Assembly (NCBI GenBank): GCA_041916775.1
Contig: JAYRYZ010000005.1
Span: 62,001-126,000, forward strand
Source: UBA2357 sp041916775
GTDB taxonomy: Bacteria > Pseudomonadota > Gammaproteobacteria > Burkholderiales > Rhodocyclaceae
Direction of reading: 5' to 3'
Length of the DNA stretch: 64,000 bases
Position numbers and translations under genes: made by a program. Position 1 is the stretch's first letter; each line of letters begins with the position of its first letter. Below are positions 44,250-55,364 of this stretch, piece after piece. The notes below the pieces were generated by a model that saw only the letters and a program-made list of their open reading frames with translations, searched no databases and was not told where the DNA came from.

Positions 44250-45176
44250 TCAGGGTATCGTCGGCAGCGCGATGCGGTCGCTGCGCGCCACACCGGCGGT
44301 GATTCGCCGGCAGCGCTCCAGCATCTCGCGCATCGCCTGGTTGTGATACTTGCCGCGATGCCAGGCGAACTGGAACATGCGGCGCAGATCGAGCTGCGCC
44401 ACCTCCAGCGGCACCAGGCTGCCGCGCCGGAAGGCATCGCGCAGGGCAAGGCGCGAGATGCAGCCCAAGCCCAGGCCGCACTCCACCGCCCGCTTCACCG
44501 CCTCGGTGTGTTCCAGCTCCAGCCGCACATGCACCTTCGCGCCGGCGCGCCATAGCGCGTGCTCCAGCGTCTCGCGCGTGCCCGAGCCCTGCTCGCGCAG
44601 GATCCAGGGTTCGGCGGCGATGTCGGCGAGTTCGAGCGCCTTGCGGCCCGCCAGCGGATGATCGGGCGCACAGAACACCGCAAGCTCGTCCTCCACCCAC
44701 GGCTCGACCTCGATCTCCTCGTGGTGGCACTCGCCCTCGATCATGCCGAGGTCGATGCGGTGATCCGCGAGTTCCTCGATCACCGTCGCGGTGTTGGCCA
44801 CATGCAGCGTCACCCGGCTCTGCGGATGCTGCTGCAGGAATTCGGCGACGATCAGGGTCGCGAGGTAGTTGCCGATGGTGAGCGTCGCGCCGATGCGCAG
44901 GTCGCCGATGCCGGCATCGCCGCGCAGCAGGCTCTCGAACTCGGCCCCGCGGTCGAGCAACTCCAGCGCGATCGGCAGCAGCCGGCGGCCACGGTCGTTG
45001 AGGCGCAGGCGCTTGCCGATGCGGTCGAAGAGGCGCACGTCGAAGAGCCGCTCGAGATCCGCGAGCGCCGCGCTGGTTGCGGACTGGGACAGGTTGAGCG
45101 CCTCGGCGGCGCGCGAGACGTTCTCGCCGCGGGCGATCTCTGCAAACACGGCGAGCTGGCGAAAGGTGGGTCGCAT
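44250..45176 (-). CDS. LysR-family transcriptional regulator
   Basis: The protein has 308 residues from ATG 45176, where LysR homology begins (RQLAVFAEIARGENVSRAAE then SQSATSAALADLERLFDVRL). The effector domain follows. It is divergent from the ferredoxin-NADP reductase gene with a 98-bp gap. In Pseudomonas FinR is a LysR protein beside and controlling fprA, so a FinR-like role is a fair inference. It converges on the decarboxylase beta gene, so it does not obviously control that operon. Confidence 0.9.
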   Translation of the reverse strand: MRPTFRQLAVFAEIARGENVSRAAEALNLSQSATSAALADLERLFDVRLFDRIGKRLRLNDRGRRLLPIALELLDRGAEFESLLRGDAGIGDLRIGATLTIGNYLATLIVAEFLQQHPQSRVTLHVANTATVIEELADHRIDLGMIEGECHHEEIEVEPWVEDELAVFCAPDHPLAGRKALELADIAAEPWILREQGSGTRETLEHALWRAGAKVHVRLELEHTEAVKRAVECGLGLGCISRLALRDAFRRGSLVPLEVAQLDLRRMFQFAWHRGKYHNQAMREMLERCRRITAGVARSDRIALPTIP

Positions 45177-45213
45177 ATCTGAATTTCCGATTGACCTTAT
45201 CAGAATAACGCGC

Positions 45214-45242
45214 TTCTCCGATAACAGCCAGCTCGCTAAAAT
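45214..45242 (+). promoter_or_regulatory. Candidate fpr promoter with nearby TTATC/GATAA dyad
   Basis: TAAAAT (45237-45242) with a weak -35 (TTCTCC, 45214-45219) 17 nt up. TTATC (45197-45201) and GATAA (45220-45224) form a dyad over the -35 box, and TTAT-CAGA-ATAA (45197-45208) is a second one. A weak -35 covered by a dyad fits an activated promoter. Confidence 0.4.
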
Positions 45243-45274
45243 ATGTTCACCTTCACCCGCATGCACGACACATC

Positions 45275-46051
45275 ATGGCCAACCTGCTCACCGAACGCGT
45301 CATCAGCGTCCATCACTGGAACGACACCCTGTTCAGCTTCCGCACCACCCGCGACCGCGGCCTGCGCTTCGAGAACGGCCAGTTCGTGATGATCGGGCTG
45401 GAGGTTGAGGGCCGCCCGCTGACACGCGCCTACAGCATCGCCAGCCCCAACTACGAGGAGCACCTCGAGTTCTTTAGCATCAAGGTGCAGGACGGTGCCC
45501 TCACCTCGCGCCTGCAGCATCTGCGCCCGGGCGACCCGATCGTGGTGAGCAAGAAGCCCACCGGCACGCTGGTGCTGCACGACCTGAAGCCGGGCCGCAA
45601 CCTCTACCTGTTCGCCACCGGCACCGGGCTCGCGCCCTTCATGAGCGTGATCCAGGACCCGGAGACCTACGCGCGCTTCGAGAAGGTGGTGCTGATGCAC
45701 GGCGTGCGCACCGTGTCGGAGCTCGCCTACAGCGAGTTCATCAACGAGCACCTGCCGGTGAACGAGTTCATCGGCGACGAAGTCCGGGAGAAGCTCATCT
45801 ACTATCCGACGGTGACGCGCGAGCCATTCCGCAACCGCGGCCGCATCACCGAGCTGGTGGATAGCGGCAAGCTCTTCGCCGACATCGGCCTGCCGCCGCT
45901 CGACCCCGCGCTCGATCGCGCGATGATGTGCGGCAGCCCGGCGATGCTGAAGGACTGCTGCGAGATGCTGGACGTGCGCGGCTTCAAGGTGTCGCCGCGC
46001 ATCGGCGAACCGGGGGATTACGTGATCGAGCGCGCCTTCGTCGAGAAGTGA
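45275..46051 (+). CDS. fpr: Ferredoxin-NADP+ reductase
   Basis: The 258-residue protein has the FAD-binding RPLTRAYSIASPNYEEHLEF segment and the NADP domain LFATGTGLAPFMSVIQD, followed by MCGSPAMLKDC and the family C terminus IERAFVEK. This is the subclass I bacterial type, as in Azotobacter. It exchanges electrons between NADPH and ferredoxin or flavodoxin, with roles in oxidative stress and supply of reduced ferredoxin. Divergent from the LysR gene. Confidence 0.94.
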   Translation: MANLLTERVISVHHWNDTLFSFRTTRDRGLRFENGQFVMIGLEVEGRPLTRAYSIASPNYEEHLEFFSIKVQDGALTSRLQHLRPGDPIVVSKKPTGTLVLHDLKPGRNLYLFATGTGLAPFMSVIQDPETYARFEKVVLMHGVRTVSELAYSEFINEHLPVNEFIGDEVREKLIYYPTVTREPFRNRGRITELVDSGKLFADIGLPPLDPALDRAMMCGSPAMLKDCCEMLDVRGFKVSPRIGEPGDYVIERAFVEK

Positions 46052-46055
46052 GGTT

Positions 46056-46084
46056 TCAACCGCGGTGACGTGTCAACCGCGGTG
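46056..46084. repeat. 12-nt direct repeat downstream of fpr
   Basis: TCAACCGCGGTG is at 46056-46067 and again at 46073-46084, period 17 nt, between converging fpr and the MAPEG gene. Each copy contains the palindrome CCGCGG. Confidence 0.6.
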
Positions 46085-46136
46085 CCCCTTGAACCTGGCG
46101 CTTCAACGGAACGGAAAGGTGATTCATCGCGCCGCG

Positions 46137-46532
46137 TCAGCCGAAGAGGCGCAGCGCGACACCCACGCCTGAAGCCAGCCCGAGTGCGCCGAAGGCGAGC
46201 GCGCCCACCATGAAACCCGGCCCGCGTGAGGCCGGGTCGCGCTGGTAGGCCAGCGCATACCACACCCGTCCCAGCAACCATACCCCGCCGCCGAGGGCGG
46301 CCCAGCCGTCGCCGACGAAGGCGGCGCACACCCACAGGCAGGGCAGCACCATCAGCGACCACTCCAGCGTGTTCATCTGGATACGGTAGGCGCGCTCGAA
46401 CTGCGGGTGGCCGCTCACCGCCGGCGCCACCACGTTGAAGCGCTTGCGCGCCATGCCCACGTTGGCGGCGGTGGCGAACATCAGCAGCACGATCAGGAGT
46501 GTGATGCCGGCGGTGAGGGGAAGGTCTTGCAT
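46137..46532 (-). CDS. MAPEG-family membrane protein
   Basis: The protein has 131 residues from ATG 46532. Four helices are visible: ITLLIVLLMFATAANVGMAR, WSLMVLPCLWVCAAFVG, LGGGVWLLGRVWYALAYQRD and FMVGALAFGALGLASGVGVAL. FERAYRIQMNTLEW and GRVWYALAYQRDP match the eicosanoid/glutathione MAPEG family. Bacterial members may be glutathione transferases; the substrate is unknown. Stands alone. Confidence 0.88.
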   Translation of the reverse strand: MQDLPLTAGITLLIVLLMFATAANVGMARKRFNVVAPAVSGHPQFERAYRIQMNTLEWSLMVLPCLWVCAAFVGDGWAALGGGVWLLGRVWYALAYQRDPASRGPGFMVGALAFGALGLASGVGVALRLFG

Positions 46533-46638
46533 CGCGGGCTCCGGGGGGCTTGGCGCAAAGAGCCGCATCTTAGCAGCGCACCGGTAGAATGCGCGCAGCC
46601 CCGCATGCCCGCCGGGCATCACGCCGCCTGCCTGCCCC

Positions 46639-48426
46639 ATGTCCTCGCCCACGCCGCCCTCGCCCGAACCCACCCCCACGCCGCCGGCCACACCCACGCG
46701 TGCCCTCGCCACCCTGCTCCGCCTTCTCGCGCCCTATCGACGGCGCGTCGCGGTGGCCGGCCTCGCCCTCGTCGTCGCCGCGCTCGCGATGCTCGCGGTC
46801 GGCCAGGGCCTGCGCGCGGTGATCGACCAGGGCTTCTCGGCCGGCGACCCGCACTGGCTGGACCGCACCCTGGCGGCGATGTTCGGCGTCATCAGCGTGC
46901 TCGCCGCGGCCACCTTCGTGCGCTTCTACAACGTCTCCTGGCTCGGCGAGCGCATCACCGCCGACCTGCGCCAGCGCGTCTTCGACCATCTGCTGACGCT
47001 ACCGCCTTCCTGGTTCGAGGCGGGTCGCACCGGTGACGTGATCTCGCGCCTCACTTCGGACACCACCCAGATCGAGAGCGTCATCGGCTCCAGCCTGTCG
47101 ATCGCGCTGCGCAACGCGCTGCTGCTCATTGGCGGTATGGCGATGATGCTCACCACCAGCCTCAAGCTCTCGGTGCTCACACTCTTGGGCGTGCCGCTGG
47201 TGATCGCGCCCATCCTGTTCTTCGGCCGCCGGGTGCGCAAGCTCGCACGCGAGAGCCAGGACCGCGTGGCACAACTCGGCAGCCGCATCGACGAAACCAT
47301 CCACGAGATCCGCATCGTCCAGGCCTACGGCCACGAGGCGGTCGATCGCGGCGACTTCGCCGCGCTGCTGGATGCCAGCTTCACTACCGCACGCCAGCGC
47401 ATCCGCATGCGCGCCTGGCTGGTCGCGGCGGTGATGCTGCTGGTGTTCGGCGCGATCGCCTTCATCCTGTGGATAGGCGGGCACGATGTACTGGCGGGCA
47501 CGATCAGCGCCGGACAACTGTCGGCTTTCGTGTTCTATGCCGCGCTGGTGGCGGGCAGCGTCGGCGCGCTGTCGGAGGTGTGGGGCGACCTGCAGCGCGC
47601 CGCGGGTGCCACCGAAAGGCTGATGGAGATCCTCGCGACCCGCCCGGCGATCGAGGCCCCGGCCGCGCCCCAGGCCTTGCCGCAGCCGTCGGTCGGCACG
47701 ATCGCGCTCGACGGCGTGCATTTCCACTACCCGTCGCGGCCGGACGCGGCTGCACTCGCAGATGTGTCGCTCACGGTCGCCCCGGGCGAGACCGTCGCGC
47801 TGGTCGGCCCTTCCGGCGCCGGCAAGAGCACGGTGTTCCAGCTGCTGTTGCGCTTCTACGACCCGCAAGCGGGCACGGTGCGGATCGACGGCGTGGACAT
47901 CGCCCGCGCCGACCCGGCGGCGGTGCGCGCACGGATCGCGCTGGTGCCGCAGGAGCCGGTGATATTCGCTGCGAGCGTGCTGGAAAACGTGCGCTACGCC
48001 CGCCCGGACGCGGATCGCGATGCCGTGCGGGCGGCGTGCATGGCGGCGTGGGCGGACGAATTCATCACGCGCCTGCCGCAAGGTTACGACACCGACCTCG
48101 GCGAGCGCGGGGTGAAGCTCTCGGGCGGACAGCGGCAGCGCATCGCGATCGCCCGCGCCATCCTGGCGGACCGCCCCATCCTGCTGCTCGACGAGGCCAC
48201 CTCGTCGCTGGACGCCGAGAGCGAGCGCATGGTGCAGCAGGCACTGGAGCGGCTGATGGCGAATCGCACCACGCTGGTGATCGCGCATCGTCTCGCCACG
48301 GTGCAGCGTGCCGATCGCATCCTCGTCATCGACGCCGGCAAGGTCGTCGAGGCGGGCCAGCACGCGGCTCTGATCGCAGCCGACGGCCTGTACGCAAGGC
48401 TCGCGCGGATGCAGCTCCTGGCCTGA
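46639..48426 (+). CDS. ABC exporter, fused permease-ATPase (MsbA/LmrA-like)
   Basis: The 595-residue half-transporter has a Pro-rich N tail and six helices (about 35-325). The nucleotide-binding domain has Walker A LVGPSGAGKSTVFQL, signature LSGGQRQRIAIARAIL, Walker B ILLLDEATSSLD and the H loop VIAHRLAT. It would form a homodimer exporting lipids or drugs. MsbA proper is usually next to lpxK; it is not here. A TAGAAT -10-like box lies at 46585-46590. 64 nt to ettA. Confidence 0.9.
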   Translation: MSSPTPPSPEPTPTPPATPTRALATLLRLLAPYRRRVAVAGLALVVAALAMLAVGQGLRAVIDQGFSAGDPHWLDRTLAAMFGVISVLAAATFVRFYNVSWLGERITADLRQRVFDHLLTLPPSWFEAGRTGDVISRLTSDTTQIESVIGSSLSIALRNALLLIGGMAMMLTTSLKLSVLTLLGVPLVIAPILFFGRRVRKLARESQDRVAQLGSRIDETIHEIRIVQAYGHEAVDRGDFAALLDASFTTARQRIRMRAWLVAAVMLLVFGAIAFILWIGGHDVLAGTISAGQLSAFVFYAALVAGSVGALSEVWGDLQRAAGATERLMEILATRPAIEAPAAPQALPQPSVGTIALDGVHFHYPSRPDAAALADVSLTVAPGETVALVGPSGAGKSTVFQLLLRFYDPQAGTVRIDGVDIARADPAAVRARIALVPQEPVIFAASVLENVRYARPDADRDAVRAACMAAWADEFITRLPQGYDTDLGERGVKLSGGQRQRIAIARAILADRPILLLDEATSSLDAESERMVQQALERLMANRTTLVIAHRLATVQRADRILVIDAGKVVEAGQHAALIAADGLYARLARMQLLA

Positions 48427-48490
48427 GCGCCCCAGCAGGCTTCCGGTGGTATGCTCTTGCATCCAACCGCACCACCACGCACAGGAATCC

Positions 48491-50155
<1,665 letters not shown>

Positions 50156-50209
50156 GGGCATGCGTGCCCGCTTGACGGCACGCATGCCGATGCCCACCGC
50201 CCACGCCGC

Positions 50210-52984
50210 ATGAACACGACCATCGCCCAGAACATCCTGCTGGTCGAGGACCAACCCGCCGATGCGGGGCTGGTGACGGTGTTGCTGCGAGTGGGCGCCC
50301 CCGGCCCGAGCGGCTTGGCACCCACGGTGAGGTGGGTGAGGTCGCTCGCCGAGCTACATGCCGAACGCAGCTTCGCGCAGCCGGACGTGATCCTGCTCGA
50401 CCTCAACCTGCCCGACTCGAGCGGCATCGGCACGATCGAGACGGTTCGCAGTTGGTTTGCGCACACGCCGATCGTCGTGTTGACAGCCGACGAGGACGAC
50501 GCCATGGCCGTCCGCGCACTTGAGGCCGGCGCGCAGGACTACCTGGTGAAGGGCGACTTCAACCCGCGCGATCTCGCGCGCGCGCTGCGCTATGCGCTCA
50601 CCCGAGGGCGCCTCGAAACCCGTCTGCACCTGCAGGAGATCGCGCTCGCGGCCGCACCCAGCGCCATCGTCATCAGCGATGCGCAGGAACGCATCCTGTG
50701 GGCCAACCCCGCTTTCAGCGCGCTGACCGGCTTCGCCCAGGATGAGATCGTCGGGCGGACTCGCGCGGAGTTGAACGACGAACCGTCCCCGTCGTCACCC
50801 ACTGCCCGGCCGATACATTCCAGCGGGAGCCTGCGCCGCCGCAAGGATGGCAGCCGCTATCATGAGGAGGTCAGGGTCACACCGGTGCGCGATTCCAGTG
50901 GCCGTCTCCAGCATCATGTCATGGTCTTTCAGGATGTCAGCGCGCGAAAGCGCACCGAAACCCTGCTTGCATCGGTCCAGGACATCGTGCTCATCATCGG
51001 GCCGGACGGCCTCATCCAGGACCGGCACATACCGGCGCAGGAGCGCCTCGGTCTCGCACCGGGCAACCTCTTGCAGGGCCACGTGTCCGAGTGCCTCCCG
51101 CCCGATGTCGCGGCGCGCGTCGAGGAGGTTCTCCCAAGCGCAGCGCAGGATAGTGCGGCCCGACATCTGGAATTCACGCGCGAAGTCGATGGCGAGGAGC
51201 GCCACTTCGAGCTCAGCGCCGCCAGGCTCGTCGACGGTGAGAATCCGTCGGACAGCTTCGTGGTGATCGTCCGGGACATCTCGCAGCGCATGCTCACGGA
51301 ATCGAGCCTGCGCGTCGCGGCGGCGGCATTCGAATCGCAGGAATGCATGATGATCACCGACGCGCGTCACCGCGTGCGCAGCGTCAACCAGGCCTTTACC
51401 CGCACAACCGGTCTCGCGCCGGCCGAGGTCGTCGGGCGGGTGCCGAGCCTGATCGACCCGCGCGCTCATGACGCCGAGTTCCAGGAGGCGATGTGGGATT
51501 GTGCCGCGCAGTTCGGCTCCTGGCAGGGCGAAGTCCAGCTCTGCCGGCGCAACGCCGAGTCATTCCCGGTATGGCTGTCGATCGCGGCCGTGCGCAACCG
51601 CCATGGCATGATCACTGACTACGTCTGCGCGTTCAGCGACATCACCGACCGCAAGCTCGCCGAGGAGCGCATCCGCTATCTCGCGTACTACGACATGCTC
51701 ACCCACCTGCCGAACCGCCGCCTGCTGATCGAGCGTCTCAAGCAGGCACTGCTCGCGCGGCGCGGTAACGGGCGCGAGGGGGCGCTGCTGTTCATCGACC
51801 TGGATCACTTCAAGAATCTTAACGACACGCTCGGCCACGACACCGGTGACACCCTGCTGAAGGATGCCGCGACCCGCATCCAGGCCTGCGTGCGCGATTC
51901 CGACACCGTGGCGCGCTTCGGTGGCGACGAGTTCGTGGTGATGCTCGAGGCCCTGGGCAACACGCCCGAGGAGGCGACACCACGTGCGGAGGCGATCGCC
52001 ACAAAGATTCACGCTGCACTGACCGCCCCCTACCACCTGCTGCATCAGGACTATCACATCACTCCGTCGATCGGCGTGACCATGTTCTTCGACCTGGCCG
52101 ACACGGTCGACGAACTCCTCAAGCGCGCCGACCTTGCGATGTATCAGGCGAAGGCAGCCGGCCGCAACACCATCCGCTTCTTCAGCCCGGAGATGCAGGC
52201 CAGCCTCGAGGCGCGGTCGCTACTCGAGGCCGATTTGCGGCATGCGCTCGCCGGCGGCGAGTTCGTGCTGCACTACCAGGCACAGGTCGACCGAACAGGC
52301 CTCGTGACCGGGGCCGAGGCCTTGTTGCGCTGGATTCATCCGATGCGCGGCGCCATCGCACCGGACAACTTCATCCCCCTCGCCGAAGACACAGGCATCA
52401 TCCTCAAATTGGGTGATTGGGTGTTGCGCACCGCCTGCGCGCAGCTCGCCGAGTGGTTGCGGACGCCTGCGACGAACAGCCTGACGCTTTCGGTGAATGT
52501 GAGCGTGAAGCAGTTCCGCCACCCCGACTTCGTCGACGAGGTGCTGGCCGCGCTCGCAGCAAGCGGAGTACCTGCGGATCACCTCAAGCTGGAGCTCACC
52601 GAGAGCCTGCTCCTCGATGACCTGGAGGCGGCAATCGCCACCATGGGGGCCCTGAAGGCGCATGGCGTGCGCTTCTCGCTCGACGACTTCGGCACCGGCT
52701 ATTCATCGCTCTCCTACCTCAAGCGACTGCCACTGGAACAGCTCAAGATCGACAAATCCTTCGTGCGCGACATCCTCACCGACCCCAACGACGAAGTCAT
52801 CTCCCGCACCATCGTCGCGCTCGCCCACAGCCTGGGTCTATCGGTGATCGCGGAAGGCGTGGAGACGCCGGCGCAATGCGCCCTCCTGCTGCAACAAGGC
52901 TGCGAAGCCTTCCAGGGCTACCTGTTCGCGCGCCCCGTGAGCGCCGCCGACTTCGACCCACGGCCGCGCGCGCTGCCCGCCTGA
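50210..52984 (+). CDS. REC-PAS-GGDEF-EAL signalling protein (c-di-GMP turnover)
   Basis: The 924-residue cytosolic protein has, in order, a receiver domain (acidic EDQ, phospho-Asp64 in LLDLNLPD, Lys114) and three PAS-like regions (about 145-490). A GGDEF domain follows with an intact RFGGDEF signature (near 571), and an EAL domain with EALLRW (near 702), LDDFGTGYSSLSYL and AEGVET. All catalytic residues seem present in both halves, so it could make or break c-di-GMP. The receiver means a kinase should control it; the two kinases at 55352-60764 are the nearest candidates. Confidence 0.9.
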   Translation: MNTTIAQNILLVEDQPADAGLVTVLLRVGAPGPSGLAPTVRWVRSLAELHAERSFAQPDVILLDLNLPDSSGIGTIETVRSWFAHTPIVVLTADEDDAMAVRALEAGAQDYLVKGDFNPRDLARALRYALTRGRLETRLHLQEIALAAAPSAIVISDAQERILWANPAFSALTGFAQDEIVGRTRAELNDEPSPSSPTARPIHSSGSLRRRKDGSRYHEEVRVTPVRDSSGRLQHHVMVFQDVSARKRTETLLASVQDIVLIIGPDGLIQDRHIPAQERLGLAPGNLLQGHVSECLPPDVAARVEEVLPSAAQDSAARHLEFTREVDGEERHFELSAARLVDGENPSDSFVVIVRDISQRMLTESSLRVAAAAFESQECMMITDARHRVRSVNQAFTRTTGLAPAEVVGRVPSLIDPRAHDAEFQEAMWDCAAQFGSWQGEVQLCRRNAESFPVWLSIAAVRNRHGMITDYVCAFSDITDRKLAEERIRYLAYYDMLTHLPNRRLLIERLKQALLARRGNGREGALLFIDLDHFKNLNDTLGHDTGDTLLKDAATRIQACVRDSDTVARFGGDEFVVMLEALGNTPEEATPRAEAIATKIHAALTAPYHLLHQDYHITPSIGVTMFFDLADTVDELLKRADLAMYQAKAAGRNTIRFFSPEMQASLEARSLLEADLRHALAGGEFVLHYQAQVDRTGLVTGAEALLRWIHPMRGAIAPDNFIPLAEDTGIILKLGDWVLRTACAQLAEWLRTPATNSLTLSVNVSVKQFRHPDFVDEVLAALAASGVPADHLKLELTESLLLDDLEAAIATMGALKAHGVRFSLDDFGTGYSSLSYLKRLPLEQLKIDKSFVRDILTDPNDEVISRTIVALAHSLGLSVIAEGVETPAQCALLLQQGCEAFQGYLFARPVSAADFDPRPRALPA

Positions 52985-53012
52985 CCCCGACGGCGGCGCC
53001 TCGCGGTGTCGC

Positions 53013-53975
53013 CTAACCGGGCCCGGCAGCGTCGGGCTTTGCACGAAATGCGAAGAGCCCGCGCGCAAACGCCACCGCCCGCGGGCCATAGTGGATCAAC
53101 ACCAGCGCCGCGAAGATCATCGGCAAGGCCACGAACACCCAGCCGGTGAGGCGCTCGCCGCCCAGCCACACGCCCACCAGCAACGCCACCGCGGGGTTCA
53201 CGAAGGAGTAGCTGCCCGCAAGCGCGGCCGAGGTGTTCTGCAGCAACCACAGGTAGGCATTGAGCGCCACCATCGTACCCATCACCACCAGATAGCCCCA
53301 GCCCAGCCAGGCCTTGGGCGTGATCGCGGCAAGGTCCGGCAGCGGCTCGAACAGGAACACCGCGACCCAACCCAGCAGCCCGCCCATCAGCCATTGTGCT
53401 GCCGCCGCCATCGCAGGTGGCGGCAGCGCGAGCCGGCGCGACGCATACGAGCCGATACTCCATGCCAGCGGCCCCGCAAAGGCGAGCAGGCTGCCCGCGA
53501 GCGTCACCGCGAAGTCCCCCTCCAGCGCAAGCAGCAAGGCACCCAACACGCCAATCGCGAGCCCGGCCCAACTCGTCATCGGCACAAGCTCGCCACCCAG
53601 CCGGGTCCACAGCGCGAGCCACATCGGCATCGTCGTCACGACCGTTGCCATCAGCCCGGAGCCGATGCCGAGCTTCTGCGCGAAGCTCACCATGTTGAGC
53701 GCGAGGAACACCATCAGCCCGCCCACCACCGCGGCGTTGCGCCACTCCGTGAGGTTCGGCAGCGACTGGCCACGCGCCAGCGCGAACACCATCATGACGA
53801 CGCCCGCGAGCGCAAATCGGCTCGCGTTCATGAAGAGCGGCGGCATGCTCTCCATCACCACGTCGATCGCGAAATACGTCGTGCCCCACACCACATAGAC
53901 CAGCATCAGGGCCGCAAAGACGGCGAACCTGTGCCGAGTCGTGGTACTACCGTTGCCGCCCGAAACTTGCTGCAT
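53013..53975 (-). CDS. EamA/DMT-family exporter (YedA-like)
   Basis: The protein has 320 residues from ATG 53975 (GAGGTG site). Ten helices form two EamA repeats; VYVVWGTTYFAIDVVMESMP and FMNASRFALAG mark the first, and WLLQNTSAALAGSYSFVNPA with the LGGERLTGWVFVALPMIFAAL helix the second. The family exports amino acids or other metabolites. It splits the two c-di-GMP genes and runs opposite to them; no link is apparent. Confidence 0.9.
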   Translation of the reverse strand: MQQVSGGNGSTTTRHRFAVFAALMLVYVVWGTTYFAIDVVMESMPPLFMNASRFALAGVVMMVFALARGQSLPNLTEWRNAAVVGGLMVFLALNMVSFAQKLGIGSGLMATVVTTMPMWLALWTRLGGELVPMTSWAGLAIGVLGALLLALEGDFAVTLAGSLLAFAGPLAWSIGSYASRRLALPPPAMAAAAQWLMGGLLGWVAVFLFEPLPDLAAITPKAWLGWGYLVVMGTMVALNAYLWLLQNTSAALAGSYSFVNPAVALLVGVWLGGERLTGWVFVALPMIFAALVLIHYGPRAVAFARGLFAFRAKPDAAGPG

Positions 53976-54160
53976 CACCTCAACCCCTGATCCTGCCCAC
54001 GCCGCACCAAAAGGGTGAACAGGATAGCCGTCGCCCGACACTCGGACCAGTCACAGTGCACACTATTGTGGAAAGGCCGCTTGTCAGCACGGCAAACGCT
54101 CCGCTAAGCTTGTGATCCAGTCGCCCGCACGGTCGGTAACATCATTTGACGGATCACCCC

Positions 54161-55006
54161 ATGAAACGGTCGAGCTCGGCTTCGTCCTCCTCGAAACTGC
54201 ATGCCCGACAGGCGAACTTCACCGCGCTCGAAAGCTCGACCGGAAACTTCGAACCCGTCGGCTGCAAGGGTTGCCGAAACCGGCATCCGCTCGACATCGA
54301 CTTCACGATGGCCTTCCAGCCCATCGTGGACATCCGCAGCCGCAGCATCTTCGGCTACGAAGCACTGGTGCGCGGCACTCGGCAACAATCGGCCGCCGAG
54401 ATCCTCGGCCGGGTGAACGAGGAAAACCTTTACGCCTTCGATCAGACCTGCCGGGTCAAGGCGATCGACCTCGCCGCCGACCTCGGCCTGCAGGGCATGC
54501 TCAGCATCAACTTCCTGCCCAACGCGGTGTACAAGCCTGAAACCTGCATCCGCGCGACCCTCGAGGCTGCCACCGAGCGCGGCTTTCCGCTCGACCGGAT
54601 CATGTTCGAGGTCACCGAGTCGGAAGAGGTGCAGGACCACGCCCACCTCAAGCACATCTTCGCCGCATACAAGCGCACCGGCTTCACGACCGCGATCGAC
54701 GACTTCGGGGCGGGACACTCCGGCCTGAACCTGCTCGCCGACTTCCAGCCCGACATCATCAAACTCGACATGGCGCTCACGCGCGGCATCGACAGCGACC
54801 GCATCCGCCGCGCAATCGTCGCCGGCATCGTGAGGGTTTGCGAGGAGTTGGCGATCCGCGTCATCGCGGAAGGGGTGGAAACACGCGGCGAGGTCGATAC
54901 GCTCAGCGGCGAAGGCATCAGCCTGATGCAGGGCTACCTGTTCGCACGCCCCGGCTTTCAGGCGCTGCCGACGATTCCCGACGAAGCCTGGCTCGCTCGG
55001 CCCTGA
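54161..55006 (+). CDS. EAL-domain c-di-GMP phosphodiesterase with a CxxC N terminus
   Basis: The protein has 281 residues from ATG 54161. The first 40 are polar and Ser-rich, with CKGC (CxxC) just before DIDFTMAFQPIV. The EAL domain then has YEALVRG, INFLPNA, FEVTESEEV, IDDFGAGHSGLN, IKLDMAL, AEGVET and LMQGYLFARP, the full metal and catalytic set. There is no GGDEF or membrane part. The layout resembles the EAL half of BLUF-EAL light sensors (YcgF/BlrP1) without BLUF. Divergent from the EamA gene over 185 bp. Confidence 0.88.
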   Translation: MKRSSSASSSSKLHARQANFTALESSTGNFEPVGCKGCRNRHPLDIDFTMAFQPIVDIRSRSIFGYEALVRGTRQQSAAEILGRVNEENLYAFDQTCRVKAIDLAADLGLQGMLSINFLPNAVYKPETCIRATLEAATERGFPLDRIMFEVTESEEVQDHAHLKHIFAAYKRTGFTTAIDDFGAGHSGLNLLADFQPDIIKLDMALTRGIDSDRIRRAIVAGIVRVCEELAIRVIAEGVETRGEVDTLSGEGISLMQGYLFARPGFQALPTIPDEAWLARP

Positions 55007-55010
55007 CCGC

Positions 55011-55364
55011 TCAACCCAACCCGACCGCGGCCAGCAGCGCCGCGCGCGAGATCGGCTTCACCAGCAGATGATCGAAGCCAGCCCGCATGATGCGAGCCTC
55101 GTCCGACTGCATGGCATGCGCGGTATAGGCAATGACCTTCAGCCGCTGCAGCCGAGGGTCTGCACGGATACGCTCGCACACCTCTTCGCCGGAAAGCCCG
55201 GGCATGCTGATGTCGAGCAGCACACAGTCCACATCGTGCAGGGCGAGATGCGCGAGCGCTGCCTCTCCGCTTTCGGCCTCCGCAATCTCGCACCCCAGCT
55301 TGCGCAGGATCGCGGCGGGAAGCTGCCGGTTGGCGGCATGGTCGTCAACGATCAGTACGCGCAT
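55011..55364 (-). CDS. Single-domain response regulator (receiver only)
   Basis: The protein has 117 residues from ATG 55364. It opens with RVLIVDDHAANRQLPAAIL and has the phospho-acceptor in CVLLDISMPGLSGEEV, Thr in VIAYTAHAM, and the Lys in LLVKPISRAALLA. There is no output domain. Its start overlaps the hybrid kinase stop by 13 bp, so the two are coupled and it is probably that kinase's partner, either as a phosphate relay or sink. Confidence 0.9.
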   Translation of the reverse strand: MRVLIVDDHAANRQLPAAILRKLGCEIAEAESGEAALAHLALHDVDCVLLDISMPGLSGEEVCERIRADPRLQRLKVIAYTAHAMQSDEARIMRAGFDHLLVKPISRAALLAAVGLG

